DNA of 64,000 nt from Gemmatimonadota bacterium (GTDB taxonomy: Bacteria > Gemmatimonadota > Gemmatimonadetes > Longimicrobiales > Gaopeijiaceae), in assembly GCA_016209885.1 (NCBI GenBank), contig JACQVF010000006.1:60523-124522 (forward strand), written 5' to 3'. Position 1 is the first letter of the stretch, and each line of letters begins with the position of its first letter. Made by a program: the position numbers and the translations under genes. Shown here piece after piece: positions 17,113 through 28,100 of the stretch. A model generated the notes under the pieces. That model was given only the letters and a program-made list of their open reading frames with translations. It was not told where the DNA came from and did no database searches.

Positions 17113-17616
17113 ATGAAGAGACAACGCCGAGGGGCGACGCCGATGCAACCCCGGGCGCGCGATTCCGCCCCCGATTTCACGCTCCGGGATCAGAATGGTC
17201 GGGACCAGGCTCTCGCGGACTACCGCGGGAGGTGGGTGCTCCTCTATTTCTACCCGAGGGACGACACGCCGGGGTGCACCAGGGAAGCCTGCGGCATCCG
17301 GGACCATTTCGCGGACTTCCGCGGACGTGGGATCGAGGTCCTGGGCGTGAGCACGGATGCGGTGGAGACCCACGCGAAGTTCGCCCGGAAGTACGAGCTA
17401 CCCTTCATTCTCCTGGCCGATACGGACCGTACCGTCGTGAATCTCTACGGCGTGTGGGGGAAGAAGAAATCCATGGGACGCGAGTACGAGGGCACGCATC
17501 GCGTCTCGTTTCTGATCGATCCGGAGGGGCGCATCGCGAAGGTCTACCCCAACGTCAAGCCGGAGGCCCACGCCCAGGCGGTGCTCCAGGACCAGCGGGC
17601 TCTGGCGGTGGTCTGA
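17113..17616 (+). CDS. bcp: Thioredoxin-dependent peroxiredoxin, Bcp/PrxQ type
   Basis: 167 residues from the ATG at 17113, seven bases after GAGGGA; a TTG two codons earlier is possible but less well placed. SAPDFTLRDQNG opens the thioredoxin fold. FYPRDDTPGCTREACGIRD holds the peroxidatic cysteine and, five residues later, the resolving cysteine of atypical 2-Cys PrxQ. RVSFLIDPEGRIAKVY is the conserved strand pair. It reduces peroxides using thioredoxin in the cytoplasm. The length is normal for the family (about 155 residues) apart from a short basic extension. Confidence 0.95.
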   Translation: MKRQRRGATPMQPRARDSAPDFTLRDQNGRDQALADYRGRWVLLYFYPRDDTPGCTREACGIRDHFADFRGRGIEVLGVSTDAVETHAKFARKYELPFILLADTDRTVVNLYGVWGKKKSMGREYEGTHRVSFLIDPEGRIAKVYPNVKPEAHAQAVLQDQRALAVV

Positions 17617-17749
17617 GGCTGCACGCGCGACGCGGCGCGGGGTTGTTCCCGTCCTCAGCACCTGAAGCTCGGGGCGTCGTGAGGTCGCTCGATACCCGAG
17701 AGACCGCCTCATGCGCGAGCCCCGCTGCAGAGCTGCCCGCAGACACCAG

Positions 17750-17781
17750 GGGCCGCCCCTCCCCGTTGGGAGGAGCGGCCC
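17750..17781. terminator. Bidirectional hairpin between convergent transcripts
   Basis: GGGCCGC (17750-17756) pairs with GCGGCCC (17775-17781), and CTCCC (17759-17763) with GGGAG (17768-17772), around a CGTT tetraloop. A 2x2 internal loop separates the two stems. It lies between the rightward peroxiredoxin and the leftward molybdenum-enzyme operon. Confidence 0.5.
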
Positions 17782-17871
17782 GATGTGGCTGCGGCCCCCC
17801 GCGTCCGACGTGACGACCGGCGCGCCGTCCTGGAGGTCCTGGAGTGAAGAGCGCTGGCGCCGCGACGATGG

Positions 17872-18087
17872 TCAGGCGGTCTCGCAGCAGGAGCGCCCGG
17901 GCTGACAGCGGGTCACGTCCACGACGGCGCCGTCGGGCCCGAGGGACGACTGGGTCCGGGAGCACCAGAAGGGTCCGGACGTGCCGGCGTCGGTCTCCTC
18001 CTGCTCGTCCGTCTCGTAGAAGAGGGTCTTCGCCCGGATACAGCGGCAGACCTCGCCGCTCTGGATCATCAGCTTGAGGCTCGCCAT
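17872..18087 (-). CDS. Small cysteine-rich protein at the end of the molybdenum hydroxylase operon
   Basis: 71 residues, starting two bases after the TAG of the FAD subunit with GGGGG as ribosome site, so clearly cotranscribed. The sequence begins MASLKLMIQSGEVCRCIRAK. Cysteines occur as C-R-C near residue 14, one in GPFWCSRTQ, and a C-terminal C-Q-P-G-R-S-C-C set, six in all, spaced like a small metal or disulfide protein. An acidic patch (DEQEETD) lies between. No family was recognised. The operon position suggests a maturation, electron-transfer or metal-handling accessory for the enzyme, but this is inference. Confidence 0.6.
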   Translation of the reverse strand: MASLKLMIQSGEVCRCIRAKTLFYETDEQEETDAGTSGPFWCSRTQSSLGPDGAVVDVTRCQPGRSCCETA

Positions 18088-18089
18088 GG

Positions 18090-19079
18090 CTATGCACCCC
18101 CTTCTGCGGCCGCCAGCACAGCGCGCTTCACGGCCACACGCGCGAGCTGAACCTTGTAGGCGTTGCGGGAGAGCGGTCGTGCTCCCTGGACCGCTGCCTC
18201 CGCGGCGCGCTCGGCGGTCGCCTCGCCCGGCGTCTGGCCAGCGAGCGCGCGCTCGGCCGCCTGCGCCCGCCACGGCACTGGAGCCACATGGCCGAGCACA
18301 ACGTGCGCCTCCCCCATTGCGCTGCCGTCCATCCTGAGGGCCACGGACGCCGTAGTGAGCGGCCAGTCCAGCGCCTCCTTCTGCCGCACTTCGTACGTTG
18401 CGTTCCGCCAGCGCCGTGCCTCCCCGGGGATCAAGACCTCCGCCAGGATCTCGTTGGGCTCGAGCACGGTCTCGCGCTCCTGCTCGGTGCGCGGCGCGCG
18501 GAAGAACTCCGCCACCGCCACGGTGCGGTCGCCCTTCGGGCCCGCCAGGCGGACCTTCGCGCCGAGTGCGACGAGGGCGGGCGCCAGCGACGAGGCGCTG
18601 ACGAAGTAGGCGGGCCCCTCGGTCCCCAGGATCGCGTGATAGCGGTTGTCGCCGTCTACCACGAGCGACCGCCCTTCCGGGGCTTGCGCCAGGAGCCCGT
18701 TACCGGAGCGAAAGTACCAGCAGCGCGGCCGTTGACAGAGGTCGCCGCCCACGGTGCCGCGGTTGCGGATCTGCATGCTGGAGACGCCTTCCGCCGCGGT
18801 GGCGAGCGCGGGGAAGTCGGAGCGGATGGCCGCATCGTCCAGGAGTTCCTGGAGCGTGACCAGCGCGCCGATCCGCACATCGCCGCGGCTCGCCCGGATT
18901 CCCCGCAGCCCCTCGACCTTCTTGATGTCCACCAGGCGCTTCGGTGCGGTCACCCAGTTCTTCATGAGCGCCAGGAGATCGGTGCCGCCAGCCAGGATCT
19001 CGGTCTCGCCCCACCCGGGCGAAAGGAGCCCGATCGCCTCCTTGAGCGTGGCCGGACTCGCGTACTCGAAGGCCTGCAT
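18090..19079 (-). CDS. Xanthine dehydrogenase family protein, FAD-binding subunit
   Basis: 329 residues. MQAFEYASPATLKEAIGLL opens the family. ILAGGTDLLALMKN is the flavin pyrophosphate loop, and GVSSMQIRNRGTVGGDLCQRPRCWYF is the second FAD segment with characteristic cysteines. The ATG overlaps the stop of the molybdenum subunit by one base (TAATG). It passes electrons from the 2Fe-2S clusters to an acceptor through FAD. The C-terminal CO-dehydrogenase-flavoprotein-like domain (AHVVLGHVAPVPWRA) is complete. Confidence 0.93.
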   Translation of the reverse strand: MQAFEYASPATLKEAIGLLSPGWGETEILAGGTDLLALMKNWVTAPKRLVDIKKVEGLRGIRASRGDVRIGALVTLQELLDDAAIRSDFPALATAAEGVSSMQIRNRGTVGGDLCQRPRCWYFRSGNGLLAQAPEGRSLVVDGDNRYHAILGTEGPAYFVSASSLAPALVALGAKVRLAGPKGDRTVAVAEFFRAPRTEQERETVLEPNEILAEVLIPGEARRWRNATYEVRQKEALDWPLTTASVALRMDGSAMGEAHVVLGHVAPVPWRAQAAERALAGQTPGEATAERAAEAAVQGARPLSRNAYKVQLARVAVKRAVLAAAEGGA

Positions 19080-21202
19080 TACGCCTTCCCTCCTTTCCCG
19101 AGCGCCGCCAGCACCTTGTCCGGCGTGATCGGGAGCGTGGCGACCCGCACCCCGATGGCGTTCGCCACCGCGTTCGAGATCGCCGCGCCCGGGGAGATGA
19201 CCGGCGGCTCGCCCAGCCCGATCACGCCGCGCTCGTCGTAGCCCGGCCCGGTCATCATGTGGACCACGATCTGCCCGATGTCCGCGATCCCCGCCAGCTT
19301 GTAGAACTCCATGTCCGGGTTCAGGCAGCGACCGGTCTGCTCGTCCATGAGCTTCTCTTCGTACAGGGCGTAGCAGACGCCCATGATGCAGGCGCCGTGG
19401 ACCTGGCTCTCCGCGGTCTTGAGGTCCACGATGAGGCCGCAGTCCTGGACGGCGACGAGCCGGTCCATCTTCACGATGCCCGTCTCCGTATCCACGGTCA
19501 CTTCGGCCATCTGGGCGCCGCCGACCCCACTGGAGATGAGGCTGCGGTCACGCTGGCCGGTGGCCGTGATGGGCGTGGCGCCGAGCTTGGCGCACGCCTC
19601 CTTCCACGAGATGCTCCTGGACGCGTCGCCCTTCACCTGGATGCGGCCGTGCCACGCCTCGAGCTGCTCCGGCGCCACGCCCAGCGACGGCGCTGCGCGC
19701 GCCAGGAGCTCATTCAGCGCGTTCGTGGCGCCTACGCGAGTGGACGAGCTCACGCCGCCCACGGTGGTCGAGCCGCCGGAGGCGCCGGACGGCGGATACT
19801 GCGTGTCGCCGATGTTCACCTTCACGGCCTCGAGGGGGAGACCCAGCGTCTCGGCCACGACGATCCCGATGACCGTGCGCGTGCCCGTACCCAGGTCCTG
19901 GCTCCCCAGCGAGACCTCCACGGACCCGTCTGGATAGATCGTCACGGTGGAGTTGCTCTCGTGGCCGCCGCCGCCCCAGGTGTGGATGGAGAGGCCGAGG
20001 CCGCGCCTGATCGCGCCCGGCGTCCGCTCGCCCCGGGGGTGCCACTTTTCGCGCCAGCCCGTGAGTTCCGCGGCCTTGAGCAGCTCCTGGCGGTACGTCT
20101 CGGCCCGCGGTGTGAGATCCATGTTCTTCAGGAAGAAGTCCAGGGGGTCCATCCCCGCGGCGGCCGCCAGGTCGTCCAGGGCCGACATGGTGATGAGACA
20201 GAGCTGGGGATGGTTCGGCGCCCGCCACGCCCGTGCCGGGCCGATGTTCGTCATGACGCGGGTGTGCCGCGAGCGCCGGTTCGGCACCTGAACCACGTAG
20301 GGCAGGTTGGGCTGGCCGGCCACGCCCATCCCGCCCGTGCCCCACGACTCCGACTCCCAGGCGACGAGCGTCCCGTCCCGTTTGGCGCCCGCGCGGACCC
20401 TCGCGTGGATGGACGGCCGCGCGCCCGCCACCATGAGCTCGTGGTCGCGCTCGAGCATCATCTTCACGGGGCGGCCTGCCTTGCGGGCTAGGCGCGCGCA
20501 CGAGAGGCCCCAGGTGTCGGCCGGAAACTTGCTCCCGAAGCCGCCGCCCATGACCGGGGTGATGATCCGTACGTTCGCCGCCGGAATGCCGAGCCCTTCC
20601 GCGAACTGGGGTCCGATGCCGCTCACGCTCTGCGTCGAGGCCCAGACCGTGAGCTTGTCACCCTCCCATTCCGCCACCTGGCCATGGGGCTCCAGGCAGC
20701 AGTGCGTGATCACCGCGGTGCCGTAGGTGCCATCGCTGGTCACCTCGGCCTGCTGAAAGCCGAGGGCGGGGTCGCCCTCCTTCTGTTCCGTCAGCACTTC
20801 TGTGCGGTGCGAGCCGGCTTCCGCCGGGGGCACGTCCCGGACGAAGTGGGCGAGCGGCTCGTACTCGACCTTGATCCGCCGCGCCGCGTCCCGCGCCTGC
20901 TCCTCCGTCTCCGCCGCCGCCGCCGCCACCTCCTGGCCCACCCAGAGCACCTCCTTCCCGGGCTCCAGGAGGGTGTCCACCGTCTTGACCCCCGGCATGC
21001 GCTCGGCCTCGGAGGTGTCGATGCGCACGATGCGTGCGTGCGCGTGCGGCGACAGCACCATCTTGCCGTACAGCATCCCCGGGCGCCGCACGTCGAACGT
21101 GTACGTGGCGCGACCCGAGGACTTCATCGGGCCGTCGAGCCGGTTGATGCGCTTGCCGAGGAGAGCCCGTCGGCTTGCGTCCGGCCACGCGTGTTCAGCC
21201 AT
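19079..21202 (-). CDS. Xanthine dehydrogenase family protein, molybdopterin-binding subunit
   Basis: 707 residues. The N-terminal part RINRLDGPMKSSGRATYTFDV begins the aldehyde oxidase a/b hammerhead domain. Cofactor-binding blocks include GGGFGSKFP (about residue 222), RAWRAPNHPQ, GSQDLGTGTRT and GASGGSTTVGG. The catalytic glutamate lies in VIGLGEPPVISPGAAISNAVANAIG near the C terminus. The order Fe-S, Mo, FAD and the size resemble the PaoABC/YagTSR aldehyde oxidoreductase layout. The ATG overlaps the Fe-S gene stop (TGATG). It probably hydroxylates an aldehyde or heterocycle; the substrate is not evident. Confidence 0.93.
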   Translation of the reverse strand: MAEHAWPDASRRALLGKRINRLDGPMKSSGRATYTFDVRRPGMLYGKMVLSPHAHARIVRIDTSEAERMPGVKTVDTLLEPGKEVLWVGQEVAAAAAETEEQARDAARRIKVEYEPLAHFVRDVPPAEAGSHRTEVLTEQKEGDPALGFQQAEVTSDGTYGTAVITHCCLEPHGQVAEWEGDKLTVWASTQSVSGIGPQFAEGLGIPAANVRIITPVMGGGFGSKFPADTWGLSCARLARKAGRPVKMMLERDHELMVAGARPSIHARVRAGAKRDGTLVAWESESWGTGGMGVAGQPNLPYVVQVPNRRSRHTRVMTNIGPARAWRAPNHPQLCLITMSALDDLAAAAGMDPLDFFLKNMDLTPRAETYRQELLKAAELTGWREKWHPRGERTPGAIRRGLGLSIHTWGGGGHESNSTVTIYPDGSVEVSLGSQDLGTGTRTVIGIVVAETLGLPLEAVKVNIGDTQYPPSGASGGSTTVGGVSSSTRVGATNALNELLARAAPSLGVAPEQLEAWHGRIQVKGDASRSISWKEACAKLGATPITATGQRDRSLISSGVGGAQMAEVTVDTETGIVKMDRLVAVQDCGLIVDLKTAESQVHGACIMGVCYALYEEKLMDEQTGRCLNPDMEFYKLAGIADIGQIVVHMMTGPGYDERGVIGLGEPPVISPGAAISNAVANAIGVRVATLPITPDKVLAALGKGGKA

Positions 21203-21927
21203 CAGGCGCTCCCTCCTTTCCCCTCACCCGCTCCATCCGCTCGTACCCGCCGGGCCGCGTCCACCACCGCCCTGCGGATCCCCACGTAGGTCCCGCACCG
21301 GCAGAGGTTGCCGCCCAGCCCCTTCATGACATCCTCCTCCGTGGGATTCGGGTGTCGGTCCAGGAACGCTTTCGCCGCCACCACGAACCCCGGCGTGCAG
21401 AATCCGCACTGCTGGGCGTCGTGCTCGACGAAAGCCGCCGAGACCGGGTGGAGCTCACCGTCCGGCGCCAGCCCCTCGATCGTCGTGATCGCGTGGCCCT
21501 GCGCCTCGATGGCAAGCACCGAGCAGGAATAGACCGCCCCGCCATCCAGAAGGACCGTGCACGCTCCGCACGTCCCGCGGTCGCACACCTTCTTCGCCCC
21601 CGTGAGCCCCGCAAAATCCCGAAGCGCATCGAGCAGCGTGACCCGCGGCTCGAGCTGCAGCGTCTGCCTCCGGCCGTTTACGGTCAGGGTCACGGCCACC
21701 GGACCCGGACCCACCACCGGTGGCGCCGCGAGCGCCTCGGGCGGCACCAGGCCATCGATCAGCACGCCGGCCGCAGGCACTGCGCTGCCGGTTACCTTGA
21801 GGAAGGCGCGCCGCGAGATCGCGCTGATGGGGGGCGCTGAGCCGGGAGGCGTCGGAGCGTCAGCAGTGCTGGAGCTCGCAGGAGTTCGGGAGATCGAGGA
21901 GGGCCTCTCCTTACCGTGTCTGCCCAT
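21202..21927 (-). CDS. Tat-exported [2Fe-2S] subunit of xanthine dehydrogenase family enzyme
   Basis: 241 residues. After a 38-residue polar leader comes SRRAFLKVTGSAVPAAGV, a twin-arginine signal, so the complex works in the periplasm, as the PaoA subunit does. The first cluster ligands are CDRGTCGACTVLLDG and the distal cysteine in VYSCSVLA. The second cluster is QQCGFCTPG and GNLCRCGTYVGI. It is first in the operon, with a TTGACA-type promoter upstream. The other two subunits lack signals and would be carried along. Confidence 0.93.
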   Translation of the reverse strand: MGRHGKERPSSISRTPASSSTADAPTPPGSAPPISAISRRAFLKVTGSAVPAAGVLIDGLVPPEALAAPPVVGPGPVAVTLTVNGRRQTLQLEPRVTLLDALRDFAGLTGAKKVCDRGTCGACTVLLDGGAVYSCSVLAIEAQGHAITTIEGLAPDGELHPVSAAFVEHDAQQCGFCTPGFVVAAKAFLDRHPNPTEEDVMKGLGGNLCRCGTYVGIRRAVVDAARRVRADGAGEGKGGSA

Positions 21928-21984
21928 GCGGCAACCTCACTAACTCGGGCGAGAGAACGCGATGAACCCCCGCCCCCCAAGAGG

Positions 21985-22014
21985 GCGATAGAAGAAGGGT
22001 ACAACAACTGTCAA
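21985..22014 (-). promoter_or_regulatory. Promoter of the molybdenum hydroxylase operon
   Basis: On the minus strand a consensus TTGACA (22014-22009) is followed after 18 bases by TATCGC (21990-21985), about 58 bases before the ATG at 21927. The -35 is perfect; the -10 matches only its first half. Confidence 0.45.
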
Positions 22015-22129
22015 CGTACGCTCCGCCGGTGGGAGAGGAAAGATCCGGCGCGCCCTGAGCGCCCCGCTGCCCCTCATGCCCCCGCTGCGGCGTAGCCATA
22101 GCCCTGGAACCGCCGGTGTCCGGCGCCGG

Positions 22130-25100
22130 TCACGCCACGCTGTAGTGCACCACCACGGCCAGGTTGTTGAAGGCCTCGGGCTTCAAGCGTGGGTGCTCGA
22201 CGCCGTCCACGGTGAGCGACGTGCGCAGCGCGGACGGCAGAGCGGCAATCTGCTCCTCGGTGACTGTGAAGGTGAGGGTCGCCGGCTCCTGCGCGCCCGT
22301 CGTCTCGAGCACGGCGACGGGATGGCCGCCCCACTGGCCCGTCTCGGCCCGCAGACCGGCCTTGCCCAGGTCCGTCTCGTCCCACATCACACCCACTTCC
22401 AGCGATGCGCCGTCCTCCCACTCGTCCGCGTCGTCCAGGAGCAGGAAGACGGACACCTTGCCCACCTGGATCTGGCGGTCCTGGAAGAGGTAGGGGAACC
22501 GCTCGCGGTCGAGGTCAAGCTGCAGGACCTGCTCCGTGGCGGCATCCGCCGGGTACAGGAAGCGGTGCCAGGCGTCCGGGAACTCGTGACGGGCGCTGAA
22601 GAGCTGCATGAGCCCGGTCTCGCCGGAGCCGGCCACCACCGTCTCCAGGGCTTCCGTGATGCTGTCGATAGCCGCCTGCTTCAGCGCGCTTCCACCCTCC
22701 CGCGCCGTATAGCGCAGATGAACGATCACGTCGGAGATGCTCTGGGGGTCGAACTGGGGAAAGGCGCCCGACAGCGCGAGGTGCCACTGGCTGATCACCC
22801 CACGCCGTTCGAAGGGAAGGTAGCGCGGATCACCGAAGCTCGGCTCGAAGACACCACTGTCGTTCTGGCCGCTGCTGGTGACGATGGACCCGGATACACC
22901 GGTCTCGTCCCGGAAGCGCTCGTCGCCGTCCAGCTCTTGCTTCCGCAGGTAGCCTGCGCCCGTCTCGGTGCTGCTCGCGGAAGTGCTTGCACGGATGGTG
23001 CTCCGCTCCAGGGTGAGCGTGCCGTTCAGGCCCGAGTACGGTCCGGCCACGCACGGGATCGTCAGGCTGACCGACTTGATGCGCCTCAGGTAGTGGCCCG
23101 GGAAATCCAGGTCGAAAACCGTCTCCGCCACATTGAAGTAGCAGCTCCCTTCCTGCCGTAGCTGGATGAGCGCCACAGGGTCGAGGAGCGCCAGGGAGAT
23201 GTGCTTGGTGATCTCGTACTCGCGCGCGTCGTTCTCCAGATAGCTGGCCTCCATGCGCTCGAGGTCGTACTGCAGCCGTTCCCCGGCCAGGAGCCCCTTC
23301 TTCAGGCTGTCCCAGTGGCCGTAGCGCACGAAGCTGGCGTCCGGCTTGGCCAGCTCGTGGCGGTAGCACCGCTCGGCGCGCTTCGCCGTGTCGTAGGCGA
23401 GCTGGTAGCTCTGGAAATAGAGAGTGGAGATCTGCGACGCCATCCAGCTATACAGATCCTTGCTCGTGAACTTCTGCTTCATCCACAAGTCCACCGCCTT
23501 CGCGTTCGTGATCTGGCGGTCGTGCGCTTCGAGGTCCCGCTCCGCGATGGCCTCCCGCGCCTTCGCCGCATCGATCTGCTTCCCGAGCTGGGCGAGCTCC
23601 TTCTGGGCCACGGTGACCTGCTGCGTCCATTCCTCCTCGCGGCGGAGGAAGCCCGCCTTGACCTCTGCAACGGAGGAGGAGGTTTGCAGCAACGACGCTG
23701 CGGCGAGCATGGCCTGAGCGGCCGAGTTCAGGTTATTGGCCAGGTTCTCGCCGCCGAACTTGAACTTGATGACGGGCGTGCTGAAGGCGCCCTCGGCTCC
23801 CGCGTCCGCGTCGGGCACGAGCGCCAGATTGGCCGCGAGCGAGCTGGTCAGCTGCCCGGCGAGCTGCGGCCACTTCGCCGCCTCCAGGAAGTCGCGCTGG
23901 CGCTTCTCCTCCGGCAGCAACCCCTCGTCCAGGAGCCCCTGGTAGTAGCTCTCCCTCGCCTCCACCGCCGCCTTGCTCTCCTCCAGCGCCTCCCTCGCCG
24001 CCTTCGCCTCCACGACCTGCTGCTCCTTCACCTCGCGCACCGCGTCCAGGACGCTCAGCTCGTGGCTGGAGCGCAGGAGCGCCAGCGCCTCCGCGTCCTT
24101 CTTCTCGAGGGCGGCCAGCAGCGCGGAGCCGAGGGCCCGCACTGAGGCCGTGAGGGCTTGGGCCTTCGCCAGCATCGCGCCGAACCGGTAGTGGGGCAGC
24201 GGGGCGTTCAGGTCGGAGAGCGCACTCGATAGGTCCACACCCGCAGCCACCGCACGCACGAGCATGCCCGGCTCGATGGGCGGCTCGAAGAGCGGGAGCG
24301 TGCGCACCACCCCCTCGATGTTCATGCAGTTCCGGATCTTGAACAGTCGATCCTCGACGGTGTTCCAGTACTCCAGCAGGTTCGCGTTGTGCGGGATGCA
24401 GAAGTAGAGCATCTCGCCCAGGGACGGCAGCGGCTCCGTCTCGCTCGCGTCCGCCGGGCTCGACGGCGAGAAAACAAGATTCTCGAGCTCCACGAGCGCG
24501 TTCGAAAAGACATCGAGCTGGTCCCGCAGGTCGTTGAAACTGCGGGCTGGCACGTCCTCAGTGGTCGGGACCTCCTCCGGCCGGTCGCCCAGGATCTCCG
24601 CGGCGAGGACGTAGAGCTGTGTGGCCTCGTTGATCGTCTCGATGGTGTCCTGCCGGAACAGATAGTCCCCCCACGAGATCATGTTGTCCAGGTACTTCAT
24701 CACCACGGCCTTTTGATATGCCGTGGGACGGAGCTGCGCGATGACATGCGGATCGAACGGGTCGTCGCGCCACGCCGCCACCTGGGCCTCCAGCGACTCC
24801 CGCGCGGACTCGGCTTCCGCGTCTTCAGCGTCGCCCGCCAGGAGCAACAGCAACTCCTGAATGGAATCGTCCGCGTCCGCCAGGAACGGCTTCACCTTCC
24901 AGTACCGCGCCGGAACCTCGTACTCGAGGTTGCAGTTCATGGGATCGAAGATCTTGTGGTACCACGCCATCGCCTCCTCGAACCGCTGGTTGTCGCTCAG
25001 GCGCTCGGCGATGAGGAACGGGGCGTGAAAGAACAGCTCCCAGTTGTATTGGGCGTAGGCTCCACCTTCCTCGAAATCGATGTCCTCGTACGGGTACGGC

Positions 25101-28100
25101 TGCTTGACCGCATCGGCCACGGGCTGGTATGCCGACTCGAAGAACTCGGGGTTCACGAGCTGCTGGCGGCTGAGCTCCGCGGCCGTGCCCTCCTCGTCCG
25201 GCGCCAGGAGCCCGTCCACGCCGTGCCGGCGCACCTCGCGGATGAAGTCACACGTGAAGGAGTGATAGAACACGGAGAAGCGGTACCGGAGATCCGTGGA
25301 GAGCATGAGCGCCGGGTCCGTGGTTGCGCTGCCGGCTTCGAAGAGGAGCTCGTGCGTCCCACGAAGCAGCGTTTCGGCGCGGACAGCGACCGCATTCGAC
25401 AGGACGAGCGCCTGCGCCTCCGCGTCGTCCGGTTCGACGCGGCGGCGCACGGAGCCCGACGAGGGGGACAGCACGCTGGCGATGGAAGCCGCACCGCCGG
25501 AGGCGCCGTCGGTGGCCGTCGCGGTCACGGCAGCCGTCGAGGCAGTCGCCGTCACGGTCCCGGTCGATTGCGTAAGACGGGAGAGCAGCGTCGTGCCCGC
25601 CCGCGATGCCGCCGCGGCCGTCGCGCTCTCCACGACCCTTGCCTTCAGGCCGCTCTGCGCCGCCGACTGGTAGAAGGGGATGCCGCTCAGCTCCATCTCC
25701 GGCGCTCGCTCGAGCGACGGCTGGTACAGCTCCGCGTCGTAGATGCGCCCCAGCATCTCCGGCTGGAGCCGGTCCCCAGACAGCAGGCTGTCGACCTTGC
25801 TGAAGACGAAAGTCTTGGCGGGTGCCACGAAGAAGGTGCGGCGATCGTCCTCCGTGAAGAACGGCGATTGGGATACGAACTCGTCGTACTGGCAGGGGTA
25901 GGCGATGCGCGATTTCGCGGGCGTCGTCCCCAAAGTGTCGATCTGGCGGACGCTGCTCGCGAGGAGCTCGCCGTCCTCGTCGAGCTGTCCCGCCGGCAGG
26001 TAGAGGCCGGCATCGGACATCCACCAGGGCTTCAGGAAGCCCATGTAGCTGTTCGTCGCGTTCTGGGGCAGCACGAGCGTGCGGGACGTGTATGACTCCT
26101 CGACCTCCAGCGTCTGGTCGCAGTCATTGAAGGTGAAGGACCCGATCTCCGTCCCCGAGCCGTAGTGCGCGCAGATGCAACGGATGACCAGGCGCTCGTC
26201 CTCGACACTCGTTCGGAACAGGAACGTGGATGTGAACTTCGCGTACCACTCCTCGAGCGCCTGGGTGGTCAAGGCCTCTTCCGACACCTTCTTGGCCGAC
26301 CAGGCGCCGTCCCTGTACTCGCTCCAGGCGAGCTGGATCTCCCAGTACTTCTCCGGCGCCTCGCCTTCCGGCGTGTTCTCGTCCGCCGCCTCCGTGAATA
26401 CGGGCCAGAACAGCATCAGCCTGCGGTTGTGGACCACGGGAATCAGGTGGTCGCCCTCGATCTCGGTCTCCAGCTCCTCCCAGGGCGTCCAGGTCGAGGC
26501 GTCCTCCCGGCGGCGATAGAAGTAGCGGTGCGGGAGCCCGGGGGTGCGGGCGAACACGTGGAGGATGTCGGTGGTGCCGTCGGCGTCCGTCTCCTGCTGA
26601 TGGTAGAGGCCTCTGATCTCGAGACGACTGACCTCGAGCAGCCGCTCCAGATACTGCAGGAACGCCTCCTCCACGGCGTCGTCCGTGACCTCGGCCTGGA
26701 GTAGCGCGTCCTCGAGCTCCTCGAAGAATGGCGACTTGTCGTCACGCAGGTCCGGCTCGAGCCAGTTCTCGGGGTAGAGGAACACTTTCCGCGCCGCCTC
26801 CCAGACGCGGTAGCTCTTCATCCACTCCCACTGCTCCGCGTCCTCGGAGCTGAGCTCGATCCCCGACTCCAGGTTCAGGAAGCAGCGCTGCACGAAGAGC
26901 TGCACCGACGCAAGCGCTTGCTTGATGCGGGAGGTGAGCATACACGGGCTCATCTCCACGTCGATGAGGTACTTCCCGTAGAGGTCGTTCTCATCCTCGA
27001 CCTCGTGATCCTGGGCCACCAGGTAGGCCACCAGCGCGGTGCTTTGCTGCTCGCGCAGCGCGTCCCGGAGCTGCCGGGCGATGGGGTTCCACTCGTCCTT
27101 CTCGTAGCGCGACTTGGCGGCGAGCAGGATCGCGGCGGCGTCATCGGAGCCCAGGTCGGCGGCTCGCCAGCCGTGGGCAATCTTTCCGCTGACGCCGACG
27201 CGGCCGAGGATCTCGAAGCACTCGGCGAGCCGCAGCAGCGCCTGCCCGTCCAGGAAGTCCTCGGGCGCATCGTAGCCGAACGCGTCGGCCAGGTAGCCGA
27301 TGTCCTCCTCCGCCCATCCCGTCCGGTTCGCGAGCTGGGTGAAGAAGTCGTCCAGGGCGGTGGCGGAGCCCTCCGCGCTCGCGAGCAGATCCAGCAGCTC
27401 GACCAGGGTTGGATTGCTACCGGGCAACTCGTCGCGCAGGGTGAGCAGCTCGACGAGCCCTTTCCACGCGGCGTACCGGTCGCCGGCCGAGGTGGCCTCG
27501 AGCGGAAGCGCCGTCAGGTCCAAGAGGCCGAGCGCGACGCCGTGCTCGAACAGCCAGGTCTGCTCCTCGAAGTCGATCTCGAGCCGGTCCATGAAGGTGG
27601 CGATCTTGTCGAGCAGCGTGAGCACGGCGAAGGCGTCCGGCTGGTCTTCGGCGTTGAGGTCCGCATCCACGCCACTGGCCGAGCCGGCGGCCTCCTCGTC
27701 GCCGGTCTCCTCCGGGCCATAGATGAACGTATCGGCCAGAAACACCGCGAGGGCGTTTGCGGCGGCGCCTGAGGGCGACGCGAGGCGCTGCTCGAGGAGG
27801 TCCTCCGCGGCCTGCACCTCGAGCTCGAACGCAGCCGCGAGCTTCTGGGTGACCAGGTTCTCGCTGCGGATCCGTACCAGGTGATCCACGAGCGGCGCGA
27901 GGACATACGCGTAGCGCTCCTCGCCCGCGAGCGTGCCGCCGTCCACCGTCATCCCGTCCGCTGAGACCAGCTTCCCCGTGGCCTCCGCGGCATCCAGGAA
28001 CTCGCCCAGGTGGGTTTCCAGGAGGGAGACCTGCTCCGCCAGCTCCTGCGCGGAGGTTCCTGCGACGACGGCCATCACGCGATCCAGGTCGTCGCCCGAG

